Shown here: positions 17,920 through 30,650 of the stretch, one piece after another
Position numbering within the stretch: the first letter of the stretch is position 1
Layout: every line of letters begins with the position of its first letter
From: Streptomyces sp. NBC_00376
Lineage (GTDB): Bacteria; Actinomycetota; Actinomycetes; Streptomycetales; Streptomycetaceae
Reading direction: 5' to 3'
NCBI RefSeq assembly: GCF_036077095.1
Contig: NZ_CP107960.1
Span: 3,596,001 to 3,660,000, forward strand
Length of the DNA: 64,000 bases
Translations under genes and position numbers: made by a program
The notes under the pieces: generated by a model
Told to the model about the DNA's origin: nothing
What the model saw: only the letters and a program-made list of their open reading frames with translations
The model's database searches: none

Positions 17920-18009
17920 CGGCATGGCAGCCCCGCGCAGCGCGGCCTGACGATCGCCGGCCGCTCCGCCCTCAACGACAAACGCTGACGCCGCGCCACG
18001 GTACCGCTC

Positions 18010-18420
18010 TCAGCCGAGCGGCCGGCCCTGCGCGTCCAGGATCGATCGCCACCGCTCTCGTACCGGCTCGGCCCACGCGGCCTCCGTGCCGAGCGCGTAG
18101 GCGATGAGGCCGTCGACGTGGTGCACCAGGCCCGCGAGGGATGCGAAGTCACGGTGCTGCTGGTGGGCGCGGAGCCCGAACTTCTCGATGCCGTACAGGT
18201 GGCCCAGGACCCGGGACTTGAAGTCGGGAGCAAGGCGCGGGGCGTCACCGTCGACCAGAAGCCCGAGCACTGACCGGCGGGCGCCCGGTGGCACGATCCG
18301 GGTCTTGCGGGCGTTGACGGTGAATCGGTACGCCTGCACGGCGTGGCTGAGCTCCCTGAGCGCGGAGACGGCCGACGACCGGGAGAAGCCTCGGTCTGAC
18401 TTCGGGCTCGAACATCTGCG
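18010..18420 (-). pseudogene. Reverse transcriptase (retron/group II type), C-terminal fragment
   Basis: The conceptual peptide AVQAYRFTVNARKTRIVPPG, then RRSVLGLLVDGDAPRLAPDF and the following helical 'thumb' segment, match the region after the catalytic YxDD motif of retron-type reverse transcriptases (FxxNxxKTRI...R..VtGL.V). The palm domain with YxDD is absent, and the frame runs upstream into unrelated sequence under the toxin gene. No retron msr-msd RNA was recognised near it. It lies directly downstream of the toxin gene on the same strand. Confidence 0.65.
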
Positions 18421-18440
18421 GCTTCTCTCGGACGGAGCAG

Positions 18441-18911
18441 TCAGGTGTGCTTGAGCTTCGACGGATACACCTCGTGGAGGGGATCCCACCACAGCACGTG
18501 GAAGATGTTGCCGGTCAGGAATCCGTACAACCGCTGGGTGCCGGTGAACCGCAGACGCTGGATCTTCAACGCGTCATCGAAGCCGATGGCGGTCAGCCGC
18601 ACCACAGCCTCCTTGCACAGGCCGCCGGGCAGGTCGTACTCCTTGAAGAAGTCACCAGTCCTGCGTAACTCATCGAGAGTCATCGTCTCGCAGTCCCGGA
18701 GCTTGGTCAGCACCTCACACAACGTGGCCGAATCCATCTGGTCGAACCCCCAGGGACCGCCGTGGTCGACATGTGTGAACCGCCAGCACACCCGGTCGTC
18801 CGAAGTGGCCGCGCCCGACAGAAGTAACCGGACGCCACCGATCCGCTTCTCTCGCACCTCCCCGCTGGGCGGGAGCGCCAACTTCTTCTTGGCCCGTCCC
18901 CCCTTGGGCAT
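18441..18911 (-). CDS. Probable toxin partner of Panacea antitoxin
   Basis: A 156-residue soluble protein with a basic N-terminus (MPKGGRAKKKLAL). The C-terminal segment RLYGFLTGNIFHVLWWDPLH resembles the ends of small proteins encoded beside DUF4065 genes. No enzyme motif is certain. Its ATG overlaps the stop of the upstream Panacea gene (ATGA), the usual antitoxin-then-toxin layout. The toxin label rests on this context. The middle (DELRRTGDFFKEYDLPGGL) is not assigned. Confidence 0.7.
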   Translation of the reverse strand: MPKGGRAKKKLALPPSGEVREKRIGGVRLLLSGAATSDDRVCWRFTHVDHGGPWGFDQMDSATLCEVLTKLRDCETMTLDELRRTGDFFKEYDLPGGLCKEAVVRLTAIGFDDALKIQRLRFTGTQRLYGFLTGNIFHVLWWDPLHEVYPSKLKHT

Positions 18912-19372
18912 CAGCCGTTGTGCTCCTCGTGCTCGGCCAGCGCGCCGAAGAAGTCGGCGATGTCCTCATCGAGCAACGGCTCGTTGCTCCGCACCAGATC
19001 CGGCGCCTGGGCCCGGCCGCGGGCTTCGACCCACGGGCCGGTCCGATGGGTCATCTCGGAGAGCTCATGTGCGGAGTACACGCGCATGTTCTCCAGCACG
19101 ATGTCGACCGATTCCCGCTCCTGGTCGTCCATCTCCGCCGGGTCACCCTCGATGTCCCCGCGCTTCAGCTCGAAGCGGCCACGGTGCTTGCTGTACAGCT
19201 CCGGCGCGACAGGCCCGTTGGCCCACGCCTCGAAACGCTCGGCAAACAGCGGGCGGTCCTCCCAGGCCAGGTGATAGCCGTAGGAGAAATAGCAGAGCTT
19301 CTGCAGCTTCATGGCCGACATCGGTGCGGCCTTCACCAGGATGTACGCGGCTACGTCGTGCACGGTTGCCAT
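18911..19372 (-). CDS. Panacea (DUF4065/SocA) domain antitoxin
   Basis: A 153-residue protein with the family signature near the N-terminus: MKLQKLCYFSYGYHLAWEDR, then LFAERFEAWANGPVAPELYS. Panacea-domain proteins neutralise varied toxins encoded next to them in PanAT toxin-antitoxin systems, and SocA is a related proteolytic adaptor. Here the downstream overlapping gene is the likely toxin. The acidic C-terminus (DEDIADFFGALAEHEEHNG) fits an antitoxin. The pair sits inside a decayed DISARM locus. Confidence 0.85.
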   Translation of the reverse strand: MATVHDVAAYILVKAAPMSAMKLQKLCYFSYGYHLAWEDRPLFAERFEAWANGPVAPELYSKHRGRFELKRGDIEGDPAEMDDQERESVDIVLENMRVYSAHELSEMTHRTGPWVEARGRAQAPDLVRSNEPLLDEDIADFFGALAEHEEHNG

Positions 19373-19522
19373 GGTCGGTCCCCTCTGGTCCTCGCCGCCA
19401 CCCTAGAGCCGCACGCCCCCATCGACATCCTCTGAGCTCCCGGGCGGGGAGGATCCTCCCCTGTCGGTCCAGCGTACGGGCGAGGTCGGACAACGAGAAC
19501 GGAACGAGCCGCGCCGGCTGTC

Positions 19523-20651
19523 TCATTCGGATACATGTCGCACCGTGAACGAAACTATGTTCTCCATCCCCGCGACCCCGCTCTGGGCCGTGACGTCACC
19601 CCGCACTATGACCTCGTCGCCCCGGCGGTGGGCCTCGGCCGCCTTGCCGTAGTCGCGCTCGTCCAGGGACATCCTGACCCTGCGCGCCCTGCGGCCGTCC
19701 CGGTCGTCGAAGTACCCGGCGATGGTGACCGCGCCCGGCCCGTAGGGAAGCTCACGGTGCAGGCGGACCACCGACCCCAGCAATGTCATGTCCGTGTGCC
19801 CCAGCCGGGCCCACAGGTCCTTGGCCCCGGCGTCCAGGGCCGCGAGCTGGGGGAGGTGAGCCGGATGCGCTCGGTTGCCTGCTCCACCGGCAGATCCGCC
19901 GACCAGGTGAAGTCGACTGAGAACCCCGGCCCTTCGTCACCGCCGATCTTGACCAGGGCCTCGCAGAGATTCGCCGACAGGCCGCCGGGGGTGAACCGTG
20001 AGAAATCGGCCAGCTCGTCGCGCTGAAGGGTGAGATCCGCTGCTTCCCTGGCGCAGATCAGCGCCGCGTACAGACCCCGGGTAACCCTCCTCGCGAACGG
20101 CTCCGCGCGGGAGCCGTGGTCGAAGAGGAACGCCTGAGCGGGGGCCTCGGGCAGCGGGGTGTGCACGGCGACGACATAGCTGCCCACCCGGGTCTGGTCC
20201 AGCCGCACCGAGGCGACATGGTCCTTGACCAGCTGCGGCTTGTTGGCAGGCTGCACCGGCTGGGCTCCGGCGCCGCCACCGCGGCCGCGGCCGATGTCAT
20301 CAGATCCCTCAGGCCGGCCAGGGCGGGGACCAGCTCCACCAACGGAGCGGTTCCGGACGGTCCCGGCGGGGTGAGCCGGAGGAACTGCCAGTTGGCGGAA
20401 GGGAGCGCCATCTCACGCAGCACGTCGGCGGGCAGCCGAGCCTCCACCACGGACAGGGTCTCCACCAGATCGGCGACGCGGTCCGCATAGTCGCGGGGGC
20501 CGCGGTCCAGAGGCACCATCACCTCGTACGGTTCGCCGGACTCCCCCGGGGCGTCCAGCACCCAGAGCTGCCCACGGCCGTAGTCCCTGAAGGGTGACCA
20601 ACCACGGCCTCGCAGATAGCGCAGCAGAGAGGACGTGGCCAGGTCGTTCAC
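19523..20651 (-). pseudogene. Unrecognised gene broken by two frameshifts
   Basis: Three consecutive frames on the minus strand join into one protein of about 375 residues. Fragment one (GTG at 20651, VNDLATSSLLRYLRGRGWSP) runs to about 20270. Fragment two carries KDHVASVRLDQTRVGSYVVA to LPVEQATERIRLTSP at about 19853. Fragment three carries LGSVVRLHRELPYGPGAVTI and ends at 19523. A one-base change in the GC-rich tract at 20262-20280 and one in the G-run at 19849-19853 would restore the frame. I do not recognise the family. The start abuts the truncated 5' end of drmB on the opposite strand. Confidence 0.6.
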
Positions 20652-20675
20652 CTGGCTGAACTCCGCAGCGCCACG

Positions 20676-22427
20676 ATGGTGCTGGGGCTGGACCACTGGG
20701 AGCTCCTGCAGGCGACCCAGCTCACCGAGGACCGCTTGCTCGCCGCCGTACGCAGGCGCCTGGGCCCCCAGGTGACCACGCTGCGGACTCCGCCACAGAT
20801 GCAGGAGAGCTCCGATCCCTTCGGCGAATGGACCCGAGTCGGTGTCCCGGTGGCGCTCTTCCCCCGCTGGCTGCGCTGTTCACGCGAGCAGTGCAACCAG
20901 CTGTCACCCGCCTCCTCCGGACTCTTCGAGCTGGAAGAGCACTTCTTCCGCCCGGAGAACACCCGCTACGTCCACACCTGTTTCGGTACCGGTCGGCGTC
21001 GTCCCACAGCGGTGCCCGCCCGCTTCCTGATCGCCTGTCCCGCCGGCCATATGGACGACTTCCCCTGGCAGTACTTCGTCCACCGGGGCGGCACACCCGC
21101 TCACGACTGCACGCTCAGTCTGGTCGAACGGGGCACGACGGGCGAGGCCGCCAACATCTTCGTCCAGTGCTCATGCCCGAACGTGGCCGACCGTTCGATG
21201 GCCGAGGCCATGGGCAAGCGGGGCGAGCAGGAGCTCCCCGCGTGCCGGGGGCACCATCCCCATCTGGGGACCTTCGACACATGCGGCGAAAACGTCCGCA
21301 CCATCGCCCTCGGAGCCACCAACAGCTGGTTCGCCTCCCAGCTGAGGGTCTTCAGCCTGCCCCGTGCCGACGAACCGCTGACACAGGCGGTGTGGGAGCA
21401 CTGGGAGTTCCTCGCCCCGCTGTCCGGCATCCCTGCCGAGGCAGCCAGGATGCTGCTGCCCACACAAGCCTGCTGGCCGGTGCTGGAGGAGTACGGGGTG
21501 GACAAGGTGTGGAAGGCGGTCACCGAGGAGGCTGCCACCTCCAGCGCTGTGCCCGGTGTCAATCCCGAACCCGATGACGAGGGATTCGACCTGGCGACGC
21601 CCGAATGGGAGGCATTCACCGCGCCTCATCGCTACGAGCTGCCTGACTTCACCACAGAGCCCGAGAAGGTACCCGCCACCGCGGCCCGGTGGCGGGTACG
21701 GGTCATCCTCGTTCATCGTCTGCGCGAAGTTTCGGCACTCACAGGATTCACCCGGATCGACGCCCCGGAATGGATGCCGCAGGATGACGACCCCACCATC
21801 AAGGCCGCTCCCCTCACCAAGGAACCGCCGACCTGGGTCCCCTGCGCCGAACTGCGCGGCGAGGGCGTGTTCCTTGCATTCCGGGAGGAGCGTCTGAGCG
21901 AGTGGGAAAAGCGCCCGGAAGTAGTCGCACGCGAGAAGGTACTGAAAGCCGCACACGTGACCTGGTGTCTCGCACGCGGACTTGAGCCCCAGTGGCCCGG
22001 TATCCGATACGTGCTCCTCCATACGTTCGCTCACGTTCTCATCCGCGGCTTCGCCCTGGAGTGCGGTTACGGGGCTTCCGGCATCGCGGAGCGTGTGTAC
22101 GCACGCTCCGGCAAGCACCCCATGGCCGGCATCCTTCTCTACACCGCGGCCCCGGACAGCGAGGGCACCCTGGGAGGCCTGGTCTCTCTGGGTGGGAAGG
22201 ACCGGCTCGGACCCGTCATCGACCAGGCCCTCGAAGAAGCCCGGCTCTGCAGCTCCGATCCGATGTGCGCGGAACACGACCCCCGGGTGCACGGACGCCT
22301 GCACGGGGCAGCCTGTCATGCCTGCCTCTTCGCCGCCGAGACCTCGTGCGAGCGTGGCAATCACTACCTGGACCGTGCGCTGCTCGTCGAGACACTGGCC
22401 GGCGATCTCGGTGCGTTCCTCGCATGA
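20676..22427 (+). pseudogene. drmB: DISARM drmB (DUF1998), probably 5'-truncated
   Basis: A 583-codon open frame homologous to DrmB. It begins MVLGLDHW, a segment that normally follows about 30 residues of N-terminal DrmB sequence missing here. The C-terminal DUF1998 part is complete: LLHTFAHVLIRGFALECGYG, the cysteine set SSDPMCAEHDP, then HGAACHACLFAAETSCERGN. No ribosome binding site precedes the ATG. DrmB is a core DISARM component with DrmA, which is absent from this window. The stop overlaps drmC (ATGA). It is called a pseudogene for the lost start; the rest is undamaged. Confidence 0.7.
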
Positions 22428-23164
22428 CCGACCGGCTGCCGGCCCTTCTCGCAGCCCTCGGCCGACGCCTCCCGGCCGAGCGGCTGGCCGATCTCCTGCA
22501 TCACCTCAACGCGGCTGAGGGACCGGACAGCCCACTGCTCGACCGCTGGTCCGCCAACCATCCGGCAGCCGGCCTCTCGGTCCAGTTGAGCACGCTCCGC
22601 AAGGCATGGCGGGACGAGTCACCTCAACTGCCCGGGTCAGCTCTCGCTCTTTCCCTGGCCACGGCAGCCGCAGCCGAGGAAAACACGGACCCACCTGCTG
22701 AGCTCGTGGTGAGCGGTCCGACAAGCCCAGCGGTCCCGGTCCGCCTGACGAGCGGCATCGCCGTCGACGTCATACGTTCCGCCCGCGAATCCCTGCTCAT
22801 AGCAAGCTTCGCGGCCTACGGCATCACCGAGATCGTGACGGAACTCCGCGCAGCCTCCGAGCGGAACGTCCGCATCGATCTGCTCCTGGAAGAATCGACT
22901 GCGGCAGCACGCGCCTTCGGTCCGCTCGGAGATCAAGTCCGGATCTGGCACCGTGCCGGCGGCACCGACCGCACGAGTCTTCACGCGAAGGTCATCGCCG
23001 CAGACCGCCACACGGCACTGCTGGGCAGCGCGAACCTCACAGGTCGCGGCCTCAGCCGCAACATCGAGATCGGTGTCATCCTGCGTGACTCACGGGCGGT
23101 GGGCAGGCTGGTCGACCACCTGCGCTGGCTGACCGGCCCGGAGGGACTTCTCCGCAGATCCTGA
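22424..23164 (+). CDS. drmC: DISARM drmC, phospholipase-D-like protein
   Basis: A 246-residue protein, MTDRLPALLAALGRRLPAER. The C-terminal PLD domain has one HxK motif in context TSLHAKVIAADRHTALLGSA followed by NLTGRGLSRNIEIGV, as in DrmC. In DISARM, DrmC is a nuclease-like accessory that is not strictly required for defence. The start overlaps the drmB stop codon. With drmA missing and drmB and drmMI damaged, it is probably a stranded survivor. Confidence 0.85.
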   Translation: MTDRLPALLAALGRRLPAERLADLLHHLNAAEGPDSPLLDRWSANHPAAGLSVQLSTLRKAWRDESPQLPGSALALSLATAAAAEENTDPPAELVVSGPTSPAVPVRLTSGIAVDVIRSARESLLIASFAAYGITEIVTELRAASERNVRIDLLLEESTAAARAFGPLGDQVRIWHRAGGTDRTSLHAKVIAADRHTALLGSANLTGRGLSRNIEIGVILRDSRAVGRLVDHLRWLTGPEGLLRRS

Positions 23165-23223
23165 GCCTGCCCGGTCAGTGCCCCGAGTCGGCCCCAGCAT
23201 TCAGCCTCTGACAGACTCCGGCC

Positions 23224-23682
23224 ATGCCCGCACGTACCACCGCGCCCTGGACCCTGCGCCCCGCCCTGCCCGAGGACATCGAGGCCCTGGCCGAACTCAG
23301 GGCCGTGGTGATGCGCCCCGACCTGGAGCGACTCGGGCGTTACGACGAGCACCGCGTACGGCAGCGGCTGCGGGACGGTTACGTACCGCAGCACACCTCG
23401 GTGGTGGTCGTGGACGGCGAGCTCGCCGGCTGCGTCACCCTGCGCCCGGCCGACGGCGGGCTGTGGCTGGAGAACTTCTACCTCTCCCCCGCGCTCCAGG
23501 GGCGCGGCACAGGCACCGCGGTGCTCCGCTCGCTGCTCGCGCGGGCCGACGAGGCGGGCGCGACCGTGCGGCTGGACGTGCTCCAGGGCAGCGCCGCCCG
23601 CGCGCTCTACGAACGGCACGGGTTCACCGAGGAGCGCCAGGACCCGATCGATGTGTTCATGGTGCGTACACCCGTGCGTTGA
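23224..23682 (+). CDS. GNAT-family N-acetyltransferase
   Basis: A 152-residue single GNAT domain. It has the acetyl-CoA loop in LSPALQGRGTGTAVLRSLLA at about residues 90-109 and the C-terminal GSAARALYERHGFTEERQDP typical of the fold. The acetyl acceptor cannot be told from sequence. It lies between drmC and the PIG-L lipoprotein gene on the same strand with separate intergenic gaps, so it may be the native gene bordering the defence island. Confidence 0.88.
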   Translation: MPARTTAPWTLRPALPEDIEALAELRAVVMRPDLERLGRYDEHRVRQRLRDGYVPQHTSVVVVDGELAGCVTLRPADGGLWLENFYLSPALQGRGTGTAVLRSLLARADEAGATVRLDVLQGSAARALYERHGFTEERQDPIDVFMVRTPVR

Positions 23683-23845
23683 GCTGTCCGGGTCACATCA
23701 TCGGATATCCAGGCAACCCGCCTCCGGGAATCTCCGTCTATCCCCCCGCAGCAGCGGCTCGTCACCTGCCGCGACCTGCATGGATTCGGTACGCAGCGCA
23801 GGGCAGCCCGGCCGTCCGCTGCGGGGGAAGTGGACGGAGCACGGT

Positions 23846-25951
23846 GTGACGGAAAGACCCGCCTCGCGCGCATCCCGCCCGGGAATGCCGCGACGCACCC
23901 TGATGGCCGCGGTCGGCGCGACCGGACTGGCCGCCCTCACCGCCTGTACGGCGCCCTCGCCGCCCCGCCGCCGCGATCCGGCCGCGGACCCGATGCCCGG
24001 ACTGCCGATCAGCACCTCGCCCCTGGCGCTGATGATGCAGATCCTCGCCCACCCGGACGACGACCTGTACTTCATGAACCCGGACGCCCAGCAGGCGCTC
24101 GACGCCGGGACCCCGCTGGTCTGTGTGTACCTGACGGCCGGTGAGGCCACCGGCATCAACCACATCCCGGGCCGCCCGCTGCCCACGCCCGACAAGCCCG
24201 CGTACTCCTCCTCACGTCACCAGGGGCTCCGCCAGGCGTACGCGACCCTGCTCGGCCTCGGCCCGTTCACCCCGTGGCAGAAGTCCGTCATCGAGCTGGA
24301 CGGCGGCCACCGCGCCGAGCGCAACGCCCTCGCCCACCAGGGCCGCAAGGTCGAGCTGATCTTCATCAACACCGCCATGCACACCACGTACGGGCGGCTC
24401 GGGCTGCCCAGCCTCTGGCAGGACCGGCGGCTGGTCCTGCCGACCGTCGTCGCCGAGGGCTCACCGCTCAAGAAGGTGGGTTCGTACACCTACGACGGGC
24501 TGATCGACGTCCTGGTCGGGCTGTTCGAGCGGTACCGGCCGAGCGCCCTGCACACCATGGACCCGGACCCCGACATCCAGCACAGCAGCGAGACCGTCCG
24601 GCGCCGGGACAGCGAGCAGCAGGGCTACTCCGACCACCCCGACCACACCGCCACCGCGCTGTTCACCTGGGCATCGATGATCCGGTGGGTGGCGCGGGCC
24701 ACCCGGAGCGGCGGCGAGGTGCCGGGGTTCGCCGTCACGGCGTTCCGGGGCTACTACAACCGGCACTGGCCGAAGAACCTGCCGCCCGCCGTGCTGGCCG
24801 AGAAGGCCTCGCACCTGGTGCTGTACGGAGGCTCGGCCGACTGGCGGTGCGGCAATCCGGCGGGCTGCGGGGACTACAACGTGGGCGGCAACCGGCCGCT
24901 GACCAACCGCAAGGGCTGGGTGCGCTCCACCCACTACCGCTACCCGGGCCCCCGCCCCGTCGTCGCCGCCGAACCGGACGGCCGGCTCGTCGGCTACGCG
25001 GTGCTGGGCCTGCGGGCGGTGCGGCGGCGCGAGAGCGCGCCGGGCAGCGGGGTGTGGGACGCGCCGGACGACCTCGGCGGCGGCCCGCTCGCACCGGTGC
25101 TGGGCAGCGCGGCACTGCCGGACGGGCGCCAGCTGCTGTTCGGGCTGCGGTTCTCGGCGCTCGGCGGCCACGGCGCGGACAACGAACGCGAGATAGTCGT
25201 ACTGGAACAGCGCTCCCCCGGCGGTGCCTTCCGCGCCTGGCAGGGGCTGGGCAACCCGGAGCGCAGCCACGACGACGGGCGCCGGATCGGGGTCCCGGTC
25301 GCGGTCGCCGCCCCCGACGGGCGGGTGCACCTCTTCGTCCGGAACGCCGGGCAGGGCCTCAGCACCCGGGTACGGGACACGGACGGCCGGTGGAGCGGGT
25401 GGCGGGACATCGGCGGCGGCGAGATCCAGGACGGGCTGAGCGCCGTGGTGGACTCCGAGGGGTGTGCCCATGTCTTCGCGGCGGGCCGGTTCGCGGTGCA
25501 CCACTGGACGCAGGACGCGCCGGGCGATGCGGTGACCGCGCGCACCCAGATCACCGGGGTGCCGGTGCCCGGGGACGGACCGGCCGCGCTGCCGGGGGCG
25601 GACGGCAGCATCGACCTGTTCTACCGCGCGGCGGCGAAGGCCGCCCTGACGACCGTACGGACCGGCGAGACGGCCGACGAGACCGGCATCGACGGCTTCG
25701 GCCGCCTGATCCCGGACCGGGCGGGCTTCGGCGGGTACGGGCCGGTGGCCGCCACCGGGTCACCGGCCGCCCCGGTGCTGCTCGGCCGCACCGACGAGGG
25801 CCACGTCCAGCTCCGTACGCCCGCAGGGCTCTTCGTACATCGGCACGGGCCGGTGGCGCTGGACGGGCCGGTCCCGCACGTCGGGCCGGACGGCCGGGCG
25901 GCGGCGGTGGCCGTGGGGCCCGACGCCCTGCCCTGGATCTGGCGCCCCTGA
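23846..25951 (+). CDS. PIG-L/LmbE-type deacetylase lipoprotein with beta-propeller-like C-terminus
   Basis: About 701 residues. The N-terminus has twin arginines and a lipobox-like end (MPRRTLMAAVGATGLAALTA then C), suggesting an exported lipoprotein, possibly Tat-dependent. Residues about 50-300 are a PIG-L domain with the metal motif AHPDDDLYFMNPD and a later SDHPDHTATAL histidine. These zinc enzymes remove N-acetyl groups from sugars. The C-terminal half has repeated W/G/R-rich modules (RDTDGRWSGWRDIGGGEI and similar) suggesting a beta-propeller lectin. The GTG at 23846 has a GGAG site; the ATG at 23885 is an alternative. Confidence 0.88.
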   Translation: MTERPASRASRPGMPRRTLMAAVGATGLAALTACTAPSPPRRRDPAADPMPGLPISTSPLALMMQILAHPDDDLYFMNPDAQQALDAGTPLVCVYLTAGEATGINHIPGRPLPTPDKPAYSSSRHQGLRQAYATLLGLGPFTPWQKSVIELDGGHRAERNALAHQGRKVELIFINTAMHTTYGRLGLPSLWQDRRLVLPTVVAEGSPLKKVGSYTYDGLIDVLVGLFERYRPSALHTMDPDPDIQHSSETVRRRDSEQQGYSDHPDHTATALFTWASMIRWVARATRSGGEVPGFAVTAFRGYYNRHWPKNLPPAVLAEKASHLVLYGGSADWRCGNPAGCGDYNVGGNRPLTNRKGWVRSTHYRYPGPRPVVAAEPDGRLVGYAVLGLRAVRRRESAPGSGVWDAPDDLGGGPLAPVLGSAALPDGRQLLFGLRFSALGGHGADNEREIVVLEQRSPGGAFRAWQGLGNPERSHDDGRRIGVPVAVAAPDGRVHLFVRNAGQGLSTRVRDTDGRWSGWRDIGGGEIQDGLSAVVDSEGCAHVFAAGRFAVHHWTQDAPGDAVTARTQITGVPVPGDGPAALPGADGSIDLFYRAAAKAALTTVRTGETADETGIDGFGRLIPDRAGFGGYGPVAATGSPAAPVLLGRTDEGHVQLRTPAGLFVHRHGPVALDGPVPHVGPDGRAAAVAVGPDALPWIWRP

Positions 25952-25977
25952 TCCGAGCGGGCCCCGCCCGGACATGA

Positions 25978-26023
25978 AGAAGGGCCCCGGTCCACCGCTT
26001 ACGCGGCGGGCCGGGGCCCTTCT
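25978..26023. terminator. Bidirectional terminator, PIG-L gene and tuf
   Basis: 13-bp perfect arms, 25978-25990 and 26011-26023 (AGAAGGGCCCCGG with CCGGGGCCCTTCT), lie between the convergent PIG-L and tuf genes. T-rich bases follow on the plus side. It is well placed to end both transcripts. Confidence 0.8.
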
Positions 26024-26064
26024 CGGTGCTCTGTGCGGAGCAACCAGGTCAGACAGTCAGGTAA

Positions 26065-27258
<1,194 letters not shown>

Positions 27259-27418
27259 TGGGTCCTCCTGTGGAGTGGTTCTGTACGCCTTGCTTCATCG
27301 GCGCCAGGTGATCTTTGCTGGGATGCCGGGGCCGGGGGCATTCAACACATTGCTTTCGCTCTGCGAGGAATGCCCCACCAGGCTCCGGTGACAAGCCTAA
27401 AGCGTGAGCTCGGGAGAG

Positions 27419-29545
<2,127 letters not shown>

Positions 29546-29583
29546 AAGGCTCAATCTTCTCTCGGTCTCGATGTGGGTAGCGA

Positions 29584-30054
29584 CTACCAGCGGTAGTGCG
29601 CGAAGGCCTTGTTGGACTCGGCCATCTTGTGGGTGTCCTCACGCTTCTTGACGGCAGCGCCAAGACCGTTGGAGGCGTCGAGCAGCTCGTTCATGAGGCG
29701 CTCGGTCATGGTCTTCTCGCGGCGGGCGCGGGAGTAGCCCACGAGCCAGCGCAGCGCGAGGGTGGAGGCGCGACCGGGCTTGACCTCGATCGGCACCTGG
29801 TAGGTGGCGCCACCGACACGGCGGGACTTGACCTCGAGCGAGGGCTTGACGTTCTCAAGCGCGCGCTTCAGCGTGATGACCGGGTCGTTGCCGGTCTTCT
29901 CGCGGAGGCCCTCCATGGCGCCGTACACGATCCGCTCGGCGGTGGAACGCTTGCCGTCCAGCAGGATCTTGTTGATCAGCGAGGTGACAAGAGGAGAGTT
30001 GTAGACCGGGTCGATGATGACCGGGCGCTTCGGGGCGGGGCCCTTACGAGGCAT
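29584..30054 (-). CDS. rpsG: 30S ribosomal protein S7
   Basis: A 156-residue 16S rRNA-binding protein in the 30S head, starting [20 protein letters not shown], with the conserved [20 protein letters not shown] and the C-terminus AFAHYRW. It begins 2 bases after the rpsL stop codon, indicating tight coupling in the str operon. Confidence 0.98.
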   Translation of the reverse strand: MPRKGPAPKRPVIIDPVYNSPLVTSLINKILLDGKRSTAERIVYGAMEGLREKTGNDPVITLKRALENVKPSLEVKSRRVGGATYQVPIEVKPGRASTLALRWLVGYSRARREKTMTERLMNELLDASNGLGAAVKKREDTHKMAESNKAFAHYRW

Positions 30055-30056
30055 TC

Positions 30057-30428
30057 TTACTTCTCCTTCTTGGCGCCGTAGCGGCTGCGGGCCTGCTTGC
30101 GGTTCTTGACACCCTGGGTGTCGAGCGAGCCGCGGATGATCTTGTAACGAACACCCGGCAGGTCCTTCACACGGCCACCACGCACGAGCACGATGGAGTG
30201 CTCCTGCAGGTTGTGTCCCTCACCCGGGATGTAGGCCGTGACCTCGATACCGGAGGTCAGACGCACACGCGCGACCTTACGGAGGGCCGAGTTCGGCTTC
30301 TTCGGGGTGGTCGTGAACACACGCGTGCAGACGCCACGGCGCTGGGGCGAACCCTCGAGCGCGGGCGTCTTGTTCTTCTCGACCTTGTCCTGCCGGCCCT
30401 TCCGGACCAGCTGCTGGATCGTAGGCAC
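30057..30428 (-). CDS. rpsL: 30S ribosomal protein S12
   Basis: A 123-residue decoding-centre protein. Lys43 (in [12 protein letters not shown]) and Lys88 (in [13 protein letters not shown]), the common sites of streptomycin-resistance mutations, are wild type. The GTG start has a GGAG site. It is the first gene of the str operon, with a leader of about 190 bases that contains an element shared with the rpsJ leader. Confidence 0.98.
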   Translation of the reverse strand: MPTIQQLVRKGRQDKVEKNKTPALEGSPQRRGVCTRVFTTTPKKPNSALRKVARVRLTSGIEVTAYIPGEGHNLQEHSIVLVRGGRVKDLPGVRYKIIRGSLDTQGVKNRKQARSRYGAKKEK

Positions 30429-30477
30429 TACTTCTCCGGTTTCTGTGTGCCGTTCGTGAAACTAACCTGGAACGTCA

Positions 30478-30502
30478 CCGACCCACGCGGTCGGGTGTGT
30501 CG
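30478..30502 (-). promoter_or_regulatory. Leader hairpin element shared with rpsJ
   Basis: The minus-strand copy reads CGACACACCCGACC then GCGTGGGTCGG, identical in 24 of 25 bases to 5871-5895 before rpsJ. It sits about 50 bases upstream of the rpsL GTG and inside the predicted transcript. CCGACC and GGTCGG can form a 6-bp stem. Its conservation between two ribosomal operons, against unrelated flanks, argues for a shared control role. Confidence 0.55.
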
Positions 30503-30621
30503 AATACTGCAAGCTCCTGCCGCAAGGCAGAAGGAGCGCAGATTGCGGTGGCCACTGACGGACTCGCCATGCGGTTGAGGACACGCACACGAGCCCAGGC
30601 ACACCCCAGGCACAAGGTCTG

Positions 30622-30650
30622 AGCGTACCTACCTCACCGACTCCGGTCAA
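30622..30650 (-). promoter_or_regulatory. Likely sigma-70 promoter of the str operon
   Basis: On the minus strand, TTGACC (30650-30645) and TACGCT (30627-30622) have a 17-base spacer. Transcription would start near 30615, about 190 bases before the rpsL start. Confidence 0.55.

Noticed and set aside
18400..18911. Retron non-coding RNA (msr-msd) next to the reverse-transcriptase fragment
   Set aside because: The sequence upstream of the fragment is an intact overlapping toxin gene; no paired msr-msd structure is recognisable.
13948..20651. Transposon or prophage carrying the genes inserted in the DISARM locus
   Set aside because: No transposase, integrase, phage structural gene or terminal inverted repeat was found at the edges.
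30050..30428. Streptomycin-resistance change in S12
   Set aside because: Lys43 and Lys88 are both wild type.
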